Source: Rhizophagus sp. LPA8_4_AMF
Taxonomy: Eukaryota > Glomeromycota > Glomeromycetes > Glomerales > Glomeraceae
Length of the DNA: 56,293 nucleotides
Reading direction: 5' to 3'
Assembly: GCA_021464525.1 (NCBI GenBank)
Contig: JADRCO010000088.1
Location: forward strand, 1 to 56,293
Shown here in pieces: positions 10,996 through 25,637 of this stretch; the first letter of the stretch is position 1, and the number at the start of each line of letters is the position of its first letter. The notes under the pieces were generated by a model. That model saw only the letters and a program-made list of their open reading frames with translations. It ran no database searches and was not told where the DNA came from. A program made the translations under genes and the position numbers.

Positions 10996-12747
10996 TTTTA
11001 CTCGTTAACAAAAAGTTTAAAAATAAAAGAAGTAGTAGGTGTTAAAATTTTTTATAGAAAATTCAGATAATCCAAATTTATCTCATTCATAATGTAAATC
11101 ATGGGCTGAATTTGTAACTAAGAATCAATGACTATCACAAATAAGCACAAATTTGGTGATACCACAGCCCCTATTACACATATTACACAATCATTAACGC
11201 TGCTTTAAGAGTAACGTGCTCCCATACACATTACTATTATAAATGACTTTTTTAGCAGGTTTTTTCTTAAATCTTCTAAAAGATTGAAAATGAAATTAAA
11301 TAGTACTGAAAATTACTCTTGGTGAAATTATGCTAACACGATTGCATTACGAAAATCTGATTAAACAGACGCCCTTAAAGTTGCAATAGCGCTCTCAATC
11401 CAGTTATTACATGGGAAATAGTACTACTGTATATACTGTAAAATGAAATCGATTGACAAATGTATTTTTATCGGTAAAACCAGATCAATTAAATAGCTTA
11501 AAATAGAGAGATGAGGTATAACTTTCAGTAGTCATATGGTTTTACAATTTATTCACCATTTTGACGGAGGAGGTATAGTATGTTAAACAAACTATTGAAT
11601 TCTGTCCTACATTAAAAAAAATATGTTTCTCTATTAATCACTGCGGTCTATATTTGTTTATTCATCTGATATTGAATCCTCTTAATTTACACATCATGCT
11701 TAATCTTTTAGCATCTTGTTTTTGAAATGAGTTATTAGTACACTCAAGACTAAATAAAAAAAAATGCCGAACTTTCTCCCTTCATAATTTCATGTTCAAT
11801 ATCATGAGTTCCGAGATATTATCATTGTCGAACATGAATTCTTCAAGTTGTGGAATAATGACCTCGAGCTTAATTTGAATACTCACATTCCTAAAACTAA
11901 TACAAATGAGAAGTAATAAATATACGAAATATAATAAATTTGCTGAATATAAGAAGAACATTATTAATTGAAGGACCCAAGTTATAATTTCAGTTTAAAG
12001 CACGTTTTCGGATCGTAATTTGTAACTCATTGAGCATGAAGGAAAATTGAGTTGAATAAGACAGTCTGTCATTTTATTTTTCCTAAATAGGTCTCATAAT
12101 AACGTGCAAAGGAAACCTCAACCAAGTACTTTCTCCCAAAGATCTCTTAACCTATGGCTGAAAAACTTTTTCTTGTGTTTCAGAGTCATATCCATCATGA
12201 CGATTCACGCCGATTTAGAGTACATTCCAAAGTACATTAGTCACGTTTCTTAGCAAGTTTCCATAATATTCAAAAGTTGCTTATCAGCAGAGCAAGAGAA
12301 TGTGATTTCTCAGTAACCCAAGCAACTCTAACTATTAGATCTTAATAAATGAAAATAACAGTATCTTTAAAAAGAGTTTAGAATATGATATAACTTACTC
12401 TTTAATTAGAATCACAAATCTCAAAATCTAGTTGATAGAGCTGTTGATATTATAAGTTCTTACAAAGCAGGACATAAAATAACGTTTGCTCATTGTCAGT
12501 ATAGAATATGATATTTTATTTCAGATTAACGTATTTGGTTATCAAATTTTTTGTGGCTGATAATTTATGGTTTTGAACCAATTATATTTGGGATAATTAT
12601 TTTTATTCACGTGGTATAAGGTGGCAAAATTACTATTTAATTAAGCTTTTATTTCTGATACAGTTCTTTGAAATTCTTCACAGTTACCAAATTTTCTTAA
12701 ATTATAGTGTATAAAATATTTCCAAATTCAAGAAATCTTGCTATAAA
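10996..12747. other. Intergenic region with possible decayed ORF
   Basis: No intact gene. Reading the minus strand over about 11270-12230 gives protein-like fragments broken by stops and frameshifts (for example a stretch around 11640-11900 rich in Leu/Ile/Glu), suggesting an eroded repeat-borne gene that I cannot assign. A TCACGTG occurs at 12607-12613. Confidence 0.35.
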
Positions 12748-12831
12748 GGTGACATGGCCGAGTGGTCTAAGGCGCTGCGTTCAGGTCGCAGTCTCAGCAA
12801 TGGGGCGTGAGTTCGAATCTCACTGTCACCA
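12748..12831 (+). tRNA. tRNA-Leu (anticodon CAG)
   Basis: An 84-nt type II tRNA. The acceptor stem GGTGACA pairs fully with TGTCACC, the discriminator is A, and a run of T-poor A follows. The D arm contains GGCCGAGTGGTCTAAGGC, the anticodon loop TTCAGGT is closed by CTGCG/CGCAG with CAG at 12782-12784, and there is a long variable arm typical of Leu/Ser. The T arm is GTGAG-TTCGAAT-CTCAC. No intron. It contains normal A-box and B-box (GTTCGAATC) internal promoters. Confidence 0.97.
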
Positions 12832-13226
12832 AAAAAAAGTCAAGGCTACATTTTTCTTAAATTAGATTTACTGTAAAGATTTACACTTACGGACTTAAAT
12901 TCGCCTTTAATTTTTTTTTTTGTCTCTGAAATAGAAGAACCAGAGTTATTGATTATCAAAAAAGACGATTCCGAAAAATTACGAAATGAACTAACTTTAT
13001 CTTAACATTTACAGAAAGCTTAATTACAAATCACATGACTTCAAATATGAACATATGATTATGGCTAATTATAATCATTGTATAACAATCTTTCGAACGT
13101 TACTTTTAATTTGTGGAATATTTTATAAAAAGCCCGGCTTTTCTTTGAAAAAAAAATAATAATCACTTTTTCTTTTTTCTTTCTTTTTTTTTTATTTTTT
13201 TCCTATAAAAACCGTCATCCAACATA
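12832..13226. other. tRNA-Leu to SFC1 intergenic gap
   Basis: About 395 bp. Poly-A after the tRNA is not a T-run terminator on the sense strand. Close to the SFC1 start there is a pyrimidine-rich stretch (about 13162-13203, runs of T and C), which is a common arrangement before fungal start codons. Nothing else seen. Confidence 0.5.
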
Positions 13227-14473
13227 ATGCCGAAAGCTGGTGAAAAGAAAAACCTTTCAACACATTTCTTAGCAGGTGGAGGTGCTGGACTATGCGAGGC
13301 AGTATGTTGTCATCCCTTAGATACGATAAAAGTGAGGATGCAGTTAAGTAAGAAGGTGAGTTATCAAAAAAATAATAAAATTCCACGGATTTTTAATGAT
13401 CCGCACTTAAATCGACATTTTTTTTTTTTTTCATTAGAGTCCAAGGCCGGGCTTCATTACTGTTGCTTATAATATTGCTAGAAAAGAATCAGTATTCGCC
13501 TTCTATAAGGGTCTTGGTGCTGTAGTAACAGGAATAGTACCGAAGATGGCTATTCGTTTTTCCAGTTTTGAGGCTTATAAGGGTTATTTAGCGAATAAAG
13601 AGACTGGCAAAGTTTCAACCGCTGCTACATTTTTTGGTATGTCATCACCATCTCCAGTGATCTAATCTATAATTGATGATTTGATCTACGTATGGAATCA
13701 TGGATTATCGACGATCAGATCATCGTATATTAATCTTTAATCTTTGATCTTTTTCATATCACGGTTCTCTATTGATTATGCATAGCTGGTCTTGGAGCAG
13801 GCGTCACAGAAGCTGTACTTGTTGTAACCCCAATGGATGTCATAAAAATCCGTCTGCAAGCCCAACGTCATTCAATGACTGATCCTTTAGACATTCCAAA
13901 GTATCGTAATGCAGCCCATGCCACATATACTATATTAAAGGAAGAAGGTTTTCGAGCGCTGTATAAAGGTGTAGCTTTGACAGCTCTTCGACAAGCCACA
14001 AATCAAGCTGTAAATTTCACCGTTTATCAGGAAATGAAAAAACAGATGAAAAAATTACAGAACACGAAAGATGGTCAAGAATTGCCATCCTATCAACATT
14101 TATTAATGGGTGGTATAAGTGGTGCTATGGGTAAACTCTTAATTTTTTTATGCTTTTTTTAGCAAAAACTTTTTTTTTTTCCCTTACAAATAATTTTTTT
14201 TTAGGACCTTTTGCAAATGCACCAATTGATACCATTAAGACTCGTATTCAGCGCTCAAGTAGCCATGAAAAAGGTTGGGCTAGATTCAAATCAGTGACTG
14301 TAGATCTCATCAAAAAAGAAGGTTATTTGGCTTTGTATAAAGGTCTTCTCCCTCGTTTAATGCGTGTGGGTATTGGTCAGGCCGTTACTTTCGCTTCATA
14401 TGAGAAAATTAAGATCTTTATTGCAATGGTTTCTCAAAAAGGGTTGATTGGTGTTATTGAAGATATTATCTAG
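13227..14473 (+). CDS. SFC1: Mitochondrial succinate/fumarate carrier
   Basis: Four exons (13227-13355, 13438-13636, 13786-14130, 14205-14473) give 313 aa, right for a mitochondrial carrier with three repeats. Each repeat has its PX[DE]XX[KR] signature: HPLDTIKVRMQ, TPMDVIKIRLQ and APIDTIKTRIQ. Subfamily hints are HFLAGGGAGLCEAVCCHPLD at the N-terminus and GGISGAMGPFANAPIDTIKT before the third repeat, both typical of Sfc1/Acr1, which exchanges cytosolic succinate for matrix fumarate in the inner membrane. The transporter links the glyoxylate cycle to gluconeogenesis, which fits a fungus living on lipid received from its host (inference). Introns are GTGAGT, GTATGT and GTAAAC types. Subfamily is likely, but another dicarboxylate carrier is not excluded. 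Confidence 0.9.
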
Positions 14474-15517
14474 GAATAGAAGGATCGTTATGATCAGAAA
14501 TCTTTGAAGAATAACGGAAAAAGTAAAAAATTGCTAGATTTCTTATAACTAAATTAACCGAGGATATATCCGAAAATTAAATTATTGACATTAGACGTAT
14601 TGATAGTATATTAAGTTATTACTTAATTGTTCTTCATACCATAAAATTATTTATTATTATCCTTATTGTAGAAGTATTTTAACTTATTTAAAGTGAGACC
14701 TTTGAGAATTATATCTCGAATACTTCAATATTTGATCCAATGTAAGTTAAAAAAAATCACAAGTATAAATGCTATGGTTAATATAACCTTCTTTTTTAAT
14801 AAAATAATATAGAAGTTTGCAATAATTACCAGCGAAAAAACGCGTACATTGTTTGAAAAATAGGTAGTATTATAAAAACGTAAAATAAAATAATATAACA
14901 TACCTTAACTTTCATACTAATATTTGTATAAAGTTAAAATGTGGAGTTGGAGTTGGCTTTCATTTATTTTAAATCACGTGCAGTAAACTGATAACAATAT
15001 TTGACTCGGTTCCTTTTTTTTTTTTATTTTTTTTAAAAAAAAATTTCCTTTAAAAGATTCATAGTGACAGATCTTTACATACGAGATAAAAAGAAGTAAT
15101 ATTAATTTTATTCAATATCATATGAGTTTATTACATAAAAATAAATACTTTCTTATTTAATTGTAAGAATATATTGTTTACAGAAGAAAAGTCAAGAATT
15201 AAGACTCTTTTCTTGTAATTTTGACTCGGGAAAGGTTATTTTATTACTCGCGATATTAGATTAACTAGTTACACGAAAATCATCTTGCAGCATGAGTCCA
15301 CAAGATCAGCACAAGCCACATAAAATATAGCTAATATGTAGTGAAAATAAATTATGAGCTAGACAAGTTTAGATGACTTTAATTGAACTGTCAAACTCGT
15401 TCGTATTTTTGGTTGGTCTTTAAAAGTTTAATATATTATCCTAATAAACTTATCGAACACGAAATTCTTAACTTTATACCTTCATTTTTACTCTGACGCG
15501 TAAAAACCGTCTAAAGG
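14474..15517. other. SFC1 to GEM1 intergenic gap
   Basis: About 1.04 kb without a gene. It contains a TCACGTG at 14974-14980, poly-T near 15017-15033 and a self-complementary T/A run around 15030-15045. The last 500 bp precede the GEM1 start and probably hold its promoter. Confidence 0.5.
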
Positions 15518-18573
<3,056 letters not shown>

Positions 18574-18897
18574 ATTTATTTTTTTTCCTTTTTTATTGTA
18601 TAAAATGGCCTATAAAATAAGCATGAAATTTACAACAAAAAGTAGATAATCTTGTTTTATATCATTTATATCTGCTGGCTTATTAGATATTAGCAAAGTA
18701 CATTAAAAAAAATATAAAACTAAAATCTCAGACTAATTTCGACAGAAATTGATTTTGTGTAACCTAGGGGATGATCAGATGACGCGGAGCTGATATAACT
18801 TGCTCCCCGCAGAATATGATATAACGTAAATTTTTTTTCCTTGGCTTGCAAAACGCATTTTTTTTTTTATTTTGCAATATAACCCAAATAACGTGCG
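18574..18897. other. GEM1 to HSE1 gap
   Basis: About 324 bp. Contains the GEM1 3' end and HSE1 promoter. A GC-rich patch at about 18770-18810 stands out, and a T-run precedes the HSE1 start. No further feature. Confidence 0.5.
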
Positions 18898-21800
18898 ATG
18901 TTTAAAAATCAAAATCAATTTGAAGACGACGTTAGTAAGTATTGATAAAATAGAAATTCTTTCTTCGTTTATGCTTATGTTGATTCCGGCTTAACTTGTT
19001 TATAGTTGCCGCTACCAATGAGACTCTCACTAAGGAAAACTGGGAACTTATAACTACATTATGTGAAAAGGTTGAGCAAGGTGGAGAGCAAGGGTAAGGG
19101 TGTAATTTTTTATTCTTTATAGCTCGTTAACAAAGATTAACAACTTTATATTATTAGTGCTCGCGACTGTGTAGCTGCAATTCAAAGACGTTTGCTTCAT
19201 AGAAACCCTAATGTTCAAGGCTATGCTTTAACGGTAAGTCAAAATTGGTACTTGGATTTTTTTTTGCATTGTTTTGATCTAATTTTTGTTATTTTTATCT
19301 TGAGATAGCTATCCAATTCCCTTGTCAAAATGTGCAGTATTAACGTGCATAAGGAGATATCTTCTCGTGCGTTTACACAAATTTTAACTCGTATATTACA
19401 GGACAAGGTTAGTAAAATTTGTAGTTCTTCATTAGATAAAAAAATTTTCTTTTTATATATTAATTGTCTAGTTAATTACAGAGTACACATGGGACTGTGA
19501 AAGATCGAATACTTGATTTAATCCAAGAATGGAGCAATGAGTTCCGTTCAGACGTTACCTTGAGCCTTATGGAAGAGACTATGAATAATTTGCGATCACA
19601 AGGTTAAGTTATGATTTTTTAGTGTAAATGTTGCGATTAATAATTACTTATTATTGGATAAATTTTTTCTTTTTAGGCTTTCATTTCCCTTCACCAGAAA
19701 AACCCAAAAAGGAATTAAGCGAAGTATGTATTTTGACACAACCTTTTGTTATAAATTGATGTGTATTTTTATGGCTATTTAACCTTAATAATTATTTGTA
19801 GTATGAACTTGAAAAACAAAAGAAAGAGGAGGAAGAACAGGTCCAATTGGCTATGGCAATTTCTCTTTCGGAAAGAAGTGGATCACGAAATGTTAGTACA
19901 CTTCTAGATGACCCTTTTGTTTATAATTTAAATTCAAATTAACATTATTATGTTGATGTTTCACAGACTACCACAGCCTCTTTCACCACCACCACCATCG
20001 CAACCCCATCTGAGCCTGTATCACAAGTATGTTCGCGTAATTTATAAGTGTTTTGTTCCAAGGAAATTATAATTAATTTTTATTAATTTCAGAATAAGGA
20101 TTTACCCCATACACCCAGCGTCTCTAAAGTCAAAGCACTATATGATTTTGTTCCTACAGAATCGGGCGAACTTGGTTTCTCCCGTGGTGATGTTATTACA
20201 GTTGTAGATAGTGTATATAAGGATTGGTGGCGTGGAGAGCTACATGGTAAAACGGGTATATTTCCCGTTAATTATGTGGTAAGCAAAAAACCATAAATTA
20301 GAGAGATATATATATAATTTTTTTATTCTCTTAAATTTATTAAATGATTTTTACAGGAAAAGCTTCCAGAACCAACCGCTGCAGATATTGCGAGAGAGGC
20401 AGAAATGGAAGCAGCCGTTTTTGCTGAGGGACGAAATATTGATCAATTATTAGAAATGTTGGCAGGACTTGATCCCACAAGAGATAGTGTCACAGAGAAT
20501 GAAGTTATTCAGGTTTTATTTTAATTTAAATTCATTCGTTACATGGAATTTATCTAACTAGCCTGACAATTACCTGTTCTGATTAATATTTTTGGAAATT
20601 TACACAGAATTTATATAACAATACGTTACCAGTTCGGCCAAAATTAATGAAATTAATCGAGAAATATAGTCAAAAGAAAGGTATGATTTAATAAAATGGG
20701 TTTATGAAATTCTTTAATATATTTTTACAATGAGTATTTGTTCTTTTTAGATGACCTCATCGCATTAAATAAGAAATTCATAGAGGCCACTAAAACATAT
20801 GACAGACTTATGGCTGAGTCATTAAAAAAATATGACGGTGAGTACTTATATTAAATTCATGTTTGTGGTTAATTTAGTTAGTTTCAATAATTCAATGTTA
20901 CTAAACTAAATAACTTTGCATTTAGCATATATCAACCCAACTCCAGCCCCACCTCAATTTAATTTTCCATCAGTGACAACCGGTTATACACCTGCTCAGA
21001 ATTATCCTGTGGGATATGACCCTGCTGCTACGTATGGCTATTATAATCCTCAACAACATTTCAAGCAGATACAACAACCTGCTTATCAAGCACCACACCA
21101 TCCTCAACAATATCCTCCTCAAGTTCAACAGGAAGTTGTGGGACATCTTAATGCTTATCAACAAGCACAATTTCAACCCCAACAGGACAATGGAATAAGT
21201 CAACAACAACAGCCTGCCTATCAGGCAACACAGCCTCCTCAACAATATCCTCTTCAACAGGAAGTTGTGGGGCAACATGGTGCTTACCAACAAGCACAAG
21301 CACAATCACAAGCACAATATCCTCCCGCTCAACATCAAAAGGATAATGAAAAACATCAACAGCAACCTACTTATCAGGCACCACATCCTCAACAATATAC
21401 TTCTCAAATTGAACAGGATGCTATGGGACAATTCAGTGCCTACCAAGCAAATCAGCAGCAAAATCAACAATCATCTAATTATTCGACTCAACAGGTACCG
21501 TTATACCCATCTCAAGTTCAACAGGATGCAAGTACTTATCAACAGTTACACCAACAACAAGAAGCACAACAGCAACAAATCCCTCCGAATTTTTCTACCT
21601 CAGATAATAATATGCTAAATTCAAGCTCTAGTTCTATACAACCTCAACAACCACAGCAACAACAGCCTCAACAACAGCCTCAACAACAGCCTCAACAACA
21701 GCCTCAACAACAGCCTCAACATCAGCAGCAACATCAGCAGCAACATCAACCATCTCCTTCGAATTTCACTGCCTCGGATAATATACAAACTCAACAACCT

Positions 21801-22223
21801 CAACAACGATTATACTCTCAGCCACCAATTCAATATTTATCGCCGGATGGGTCTGGTGGCTATCAATCCCAACCTTCAACTTCTCCTAAACATGAAATTT
21901 CAGGAGCACATATCTCTTATAATACTCAACCTCCAAATTCTGCCAATAGCAATAATATGTACTCAGGTAATAATGATAAGGTTACCCAATATCCACCACC
22001 TACTACAGATCAACAACTACCACAAATACATCCTTCCTCACAACAATCAATATCATTAGCACAAATATCACAGCATATTCAAGCACAATCAAATTTCCCT
22101 CCTTCTACACAGCAGCAACAACAATATCAACAACAAAATTCATACTTTAATCAGCCAGATGAATTACAAGTACCACAAGGTGCATCAGCTCCCTACAGTA
22201 CTCCTGTTAATGTCAACATGTAA
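18898..22223 (+). CDS. HSE1: ESCRT-0 subunit Hse1/STAM with giant Gln-rich tail
   Basis: Thirteen exons (18898-18934, 19006-19093, 19158-19233, 19309-19407, 19482-19602, 19677-19723, 19802-19891, 19967-20026, 20093-20278, 20357-20512, 20608-20680, 20751-20837, 20926-22223) give 805 aa. Domains: VHS (about 5-145; [33 protein letters not shown]), UIM (about 165-182; [12 protein letters not shown]), SH3 (about 218-268; [26 protein letters not shown]), and the coiled-coil/GAT region (about 275-373) that pairs with Vps27. This is the endosomal complex that sorts ubiquitinated membrane proteins. The last 432 residues, all in one exon, are Gln/Pro/Tyr-rich and roughly as long as the rest of the protein; yeast Hse1 is only about 450 aa in total. 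The tail holds three imperfect 30-35-residue repeats and a short QQPQ-type run. Confidence 0.95.
21072..21453 (+). repeat. Three imperfect tandem modules in HSE1 tail
   Basis: Units start near 21072, 21201 and 21357, each about 97-100 bp and separated by 30-57 bp. Each encodes a variant of QQPAYQAxxPQQY..Q(Q/E)xxxGxxxAYQ. The copies differ by many substitutions, so the duplication is not recent, and the Tyr spacing is kept. Confidence 0.75.
21640..21750 (+). repeat. 12-bp minisatellite coding for Pro-Gln repeats
   Basis: About five copies of CAACAGCCTCAA (QQPQ) followed by two copies of ATCAGCAGCAAC, in frame in HSE1. Unit length is a multiple of three, so copy-number change would keep the frame. 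Likely polymorphic between strains (inference). Confidence 0.8.
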
Positions 22224-22826
22224 TATGAATATTAAGTTGGTATTAGTAGTAGTTTTTGAATAGTTATTTAATTTATTTATTGTATCATTGGAGGAAATTA
22301 AATACATTTTCAAAGACATTGAATCGAAAATTATTAAATAAAATTTTATAAAACGTATTTGTTTATTATTTATCTGAATTATTTTTATTTATTCTATTTT
22401 ATTTTATTTTTTTTTTCATGTATTTTTTTGTATTTGTTCTTTTTAGAAATTTTAGAGTAATTTTTAGAAAGCAATTGTTATTATATTCATTAAATAATTA
22501 AAATAAATTCGAAATTACAAATTTCTTAAAAATGAGAAAGTTTATTTAAAAATAATTTCTCATATGCTAGAATAACTTAGTAATTATATTTGAATAAAAA
22601 GTTCTCATTCTACAAAAAGAATATATATAATCTAATATTCTATAGGATTCGTGAATGAAATTCCAATTAATTACTTATTGTAATACGCGAAACAAAATTA
22701 TATAATTTATAAAATAAATAAATCCAATTTGCGCACAGATGCTCGATTATTTCTTCATCTAATGAAAAAAGATTTTGATGCATCATACAATAAATAAAAT
22801 GCCTTTTTACTTGTCTGATGAGAATT
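22224..22826. other. HSE1/ADIP 3'-3' intergenic gap
   Basis: About 600 bp between two convergent genes. AT-rich with TTATTTATTTATT and AATAAA-like words on both strands that could serve as polyadenylation signals. No gene seen. Confidence 0.5.
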
Positions 22827-25278
22827 TTATTTATATTTGGGTAATTCAAAATCAGATTTAAACTGCTCTAGAAAGGGAGTTAATGGACTTTCTGATAGTA
22901 TCGAAAACTTTTGAGGTGGCGTCGGAGTTTCGGCCAGTAATGACGAGAACATATTGGCTCTGCTTTTCCTTGATCCACTTTAAATTATAAAAGTAGATTA
23001 GTATCAACTTAATATTAAATAAAAAAAATATTATGATAAACAGCAATAAAAATAATAAAAATATATTTACGGCGTTGGATGAAGCGTCTTCCACGCTCTC
23101 TTTTCTCGTTCAAATTCGATTCGTTCTTTCTGTTAAATTTATATATTATATAAAATATATTAAAATGAAACGATTTAATTTTTTTAAAAAAAGATATACC
23201 AATAATTGATCTCTATCTCTTCCTAATCGGATAAGCGATTCTGTAAATGCTCTTCTTTCCTGATTAAGTTGTTTACGCTTCAATTGTAAATCTTCTTCAA
23301 GCTCATCGTATTCGGGTATAGTGATTTCGTTTCTATTTATCATAATCTATTTTATTAATAATTTACAGCTTTATCAAACACTTATCTTAATAACATACCC
23401 AGACACGTTTAACTTGAATTCTCCTTGACCTTCTTTAAAGCCGCTCTCCGCAAAATTAGCAATCATGTTCTGGGCTTCTTCCACAAACGTAGCAGCCTCG
23501 ACTGATATCGATAGATATAAGTTGTGTTACAAGTACTTAGCATATTCTTAAACTTTGTGTTATTTACTGGAAATAATCAATTATTAAATTTTATCTACCG
23601 AGTTGATTTCCTAATGAGTCTATTTCCAGCTGTAGTTGCCGATTTTCTTCTTCTTTTGTTTCTATTTCCAATTGTAGTTGCCGATTTTCTTCTTCTTTTG
23701 CTTCATATTCAGTTATCATATTAGGACGGTTATTCCATTCATGTTTTAATGCTAAAAGCAATTCTTTGATTTCCTCTTCGACATTGTTTGCAAACATTTC
23801 AAAAGGAAGATTAAATCTAGCGGTCTTTGGATTATACGAATCCGGTGTCTTTTGTTTTAATTAAATAACAAAATAAATATAATGATTTCGTTTTTTTATT
23901 TCAATAATATTTAGCTCATACTTGTAAATTTATCAACGCCGGGTCTATCGTAGCTTCATGCTCTGCTTGTGATTCTATAAATGTGCTGATATGATTTTGA
24001 ACGCCAAAGAGTAATTTCCGCAACTTGGAATTCTCTTGTAATAATTCCTTTTCGCGAGCCTCTGCATCAGCAACTATTTGCTTAAACATTTCAGCATCCT
24101 AATATGTATTTAAATTTTTAGTAAACTGTCAAATATTTTCATTAATTAATATAGTAACTTACAACAGGACTTTCTTCCTCTTCAATTTCGGAGGCACCGG
24201 TTTTTATTGGCAAACCATTTTCAATATTAAATGCATTTGAAGGACGTTTTGAGGACTTTGGGGCAGGATTTACAATTTGTAATCCTATCTTTGCCTTCCT
24301 ATAGCTATCATTAAGCAGTTTTTGCATTTTTTCTTTAAATCTGGTATATTCCATCTCGCGTTTTTTGACATCATGCTATAAAATTGTAATTAAAAAAAAA
24401 TCGAATCATTAAAGAAATATACCCACAAGACGCGTCATTAATTTAGACATGCAAACATTTCAATGCGCTTTATCCTTCTATCATAAACCCTTAAAATAAC
24501 TAATATTCGCGTCAAATTAACGACGCATTTCAAGACTTATGAGATTGACTCCATAGTTCTGTCATATAACCTACTGCAGCTTGTATCCTAGTATACTGTA
24601 GATTTGACTTCGTCTTTGCTAATTCATCTCTGGTCAATTTGTGCCTCTCCCACTCATTTTTCAATTCATCATTCATCCTTCTATTGAATTTAGTTGAAAT
24701 GAATTACCGACATTTTAATATAATAATAAACCGTGTTCAAAATTAAACAAAAATATTACGTACATTAATCTTAATGTTAATTTGTCAATTTCTCGTTCAT
24801 TAACTTCAATCTTGCTCTTTAATCCTTTCTAAAATTATTAATAAAAATATTTAAGTAATTATTGTCACGCGATATCAACTTTACGCGTATCATCTTACAT
24901 TGCTTAAACAAGCTATATCATAATCACTTTGCAACCTTCGATGTCTATCATCTAATTCCTCTCGAACTCCAAATTCTTTTTGATGATCTTGTAATAAAGT
25001 AAGCAGACATTCAACTATCTTTTTAACAGAATTATCATCTTTACTATCGAAAAAATTTAAAGGCGCGGGATATCCATAAAAATCTAATTGTTGATTCACA
25101 TATATAATTAATTCTCTTAAACTGTCCTTCCTATCAATGTAATAAATAAATCATGTTAAGAACGATCTGGAATTCTAAAGTTAAATAAAGAAACTAACCT
25201 TTCTTCTCTGCCTCTGCTTTTACGTGGTGATAAAGGTGAAATTGGTTTCAGAATTTCGTCCATGCCGTTTCCGTTCAT
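22827..25278 (-). CDS. ADIP/SSX2IP-like coiled-coil protein (Msd1-type)
   Basis: Eleven exons (25278-25199, 25130-24899, 24828-24764, 24680-about 24542, 24375-24163, 24098-23922, 23848-23599, 23501-23399, 23332-23200, 23129-23071, 22977-22827) give 533 aa. The N-terminal part matches the ADIP family: LRELIIYVNQQLDFYGYPAP (about 30-49) then long coiled coils, ending in a Ser/Pro-rich tail (ETPTPPQKFS, SESPLTPFLEQF). Animal SSX2IP and fission-yeast Msd1 anchor microtubule minus ends at centrosomes or spindle pole bodies; that role is inferred. Reading phase at 23071 shows the last exon is not read in its longest frame but one ending at 22827. The junction between 24542 and 24375 has no canonical GT at the phase-0 boundary; the other nine are GT..AG. 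A 42-bp tandem duplication doubles KEEENRQLQLEI. Confidence 0.8.
23620..23703 (-). repeat. 42-bp tandem duplication in ADIP coiled coil
   Basis: Two adjacent 42-bp copies, differing at about three positions, encode two 14-residue units (KEEENRQLQLEIxx). Fourteen residues are two heptads, so the insertion keeps the coiled-coil register. It is recent, judging by the near identity. Confidence 0.85.
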
Positions 25279-25637
25279 TTTCTTTATAAAATAACGTTTA
25301 GCTGACTTATGATAAAACACGGAAGTAACTATGGAAACAATGCTATGAAACGCGTAAGTGTTATTAGCGTTTATATAGGCAGCATACGTTACACATACAT
25401 CTGTTTTCGCGTTTTTTTTTTTTCTTACAAAATTTCGTTATAATTATTTATGAAATAATTGAAATAATTAAGTTAAAAACGTAAAGGGTGGCCGATAAAT
25501 AAAGCAACTCGTTTTATGATATTTACGATATTTACGTAAAATCACCCTAATGAAGAAATCAAATCAAGTCACGTGAAATAACTGATTTGCATCTTTTTTT
25601 TTAATCGTTTTTTTTCTGCACTTTTCAGTCAGAAAAA
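25279..25637. promoter_or_regulatory. Divergent promoter of ADIP protein and eIF3k
   Basis: A 359-bp gap between divergent start codons with a TCACGTG at 25569-25575, 63 bp before the eIF3k ATG, and a pyrimidine-rich stretch just before that ATG. Confidence 0.4.

Noticed and set aside
20970-21305. Open frames opposite and out of frame with the HSE1 tail (also near 21265-21618 and 21621-21806)
   Set aside because: They result from the CAA/CAG-rich repeat, which lacks stops in several frames.
22858-22977. ADIP-like C-terminus read in the longest local frame
   Set aside because: The upstream exon ends in phase 2, so the true frame ends at 22827 and gives a Ser/Pro-rich tail.
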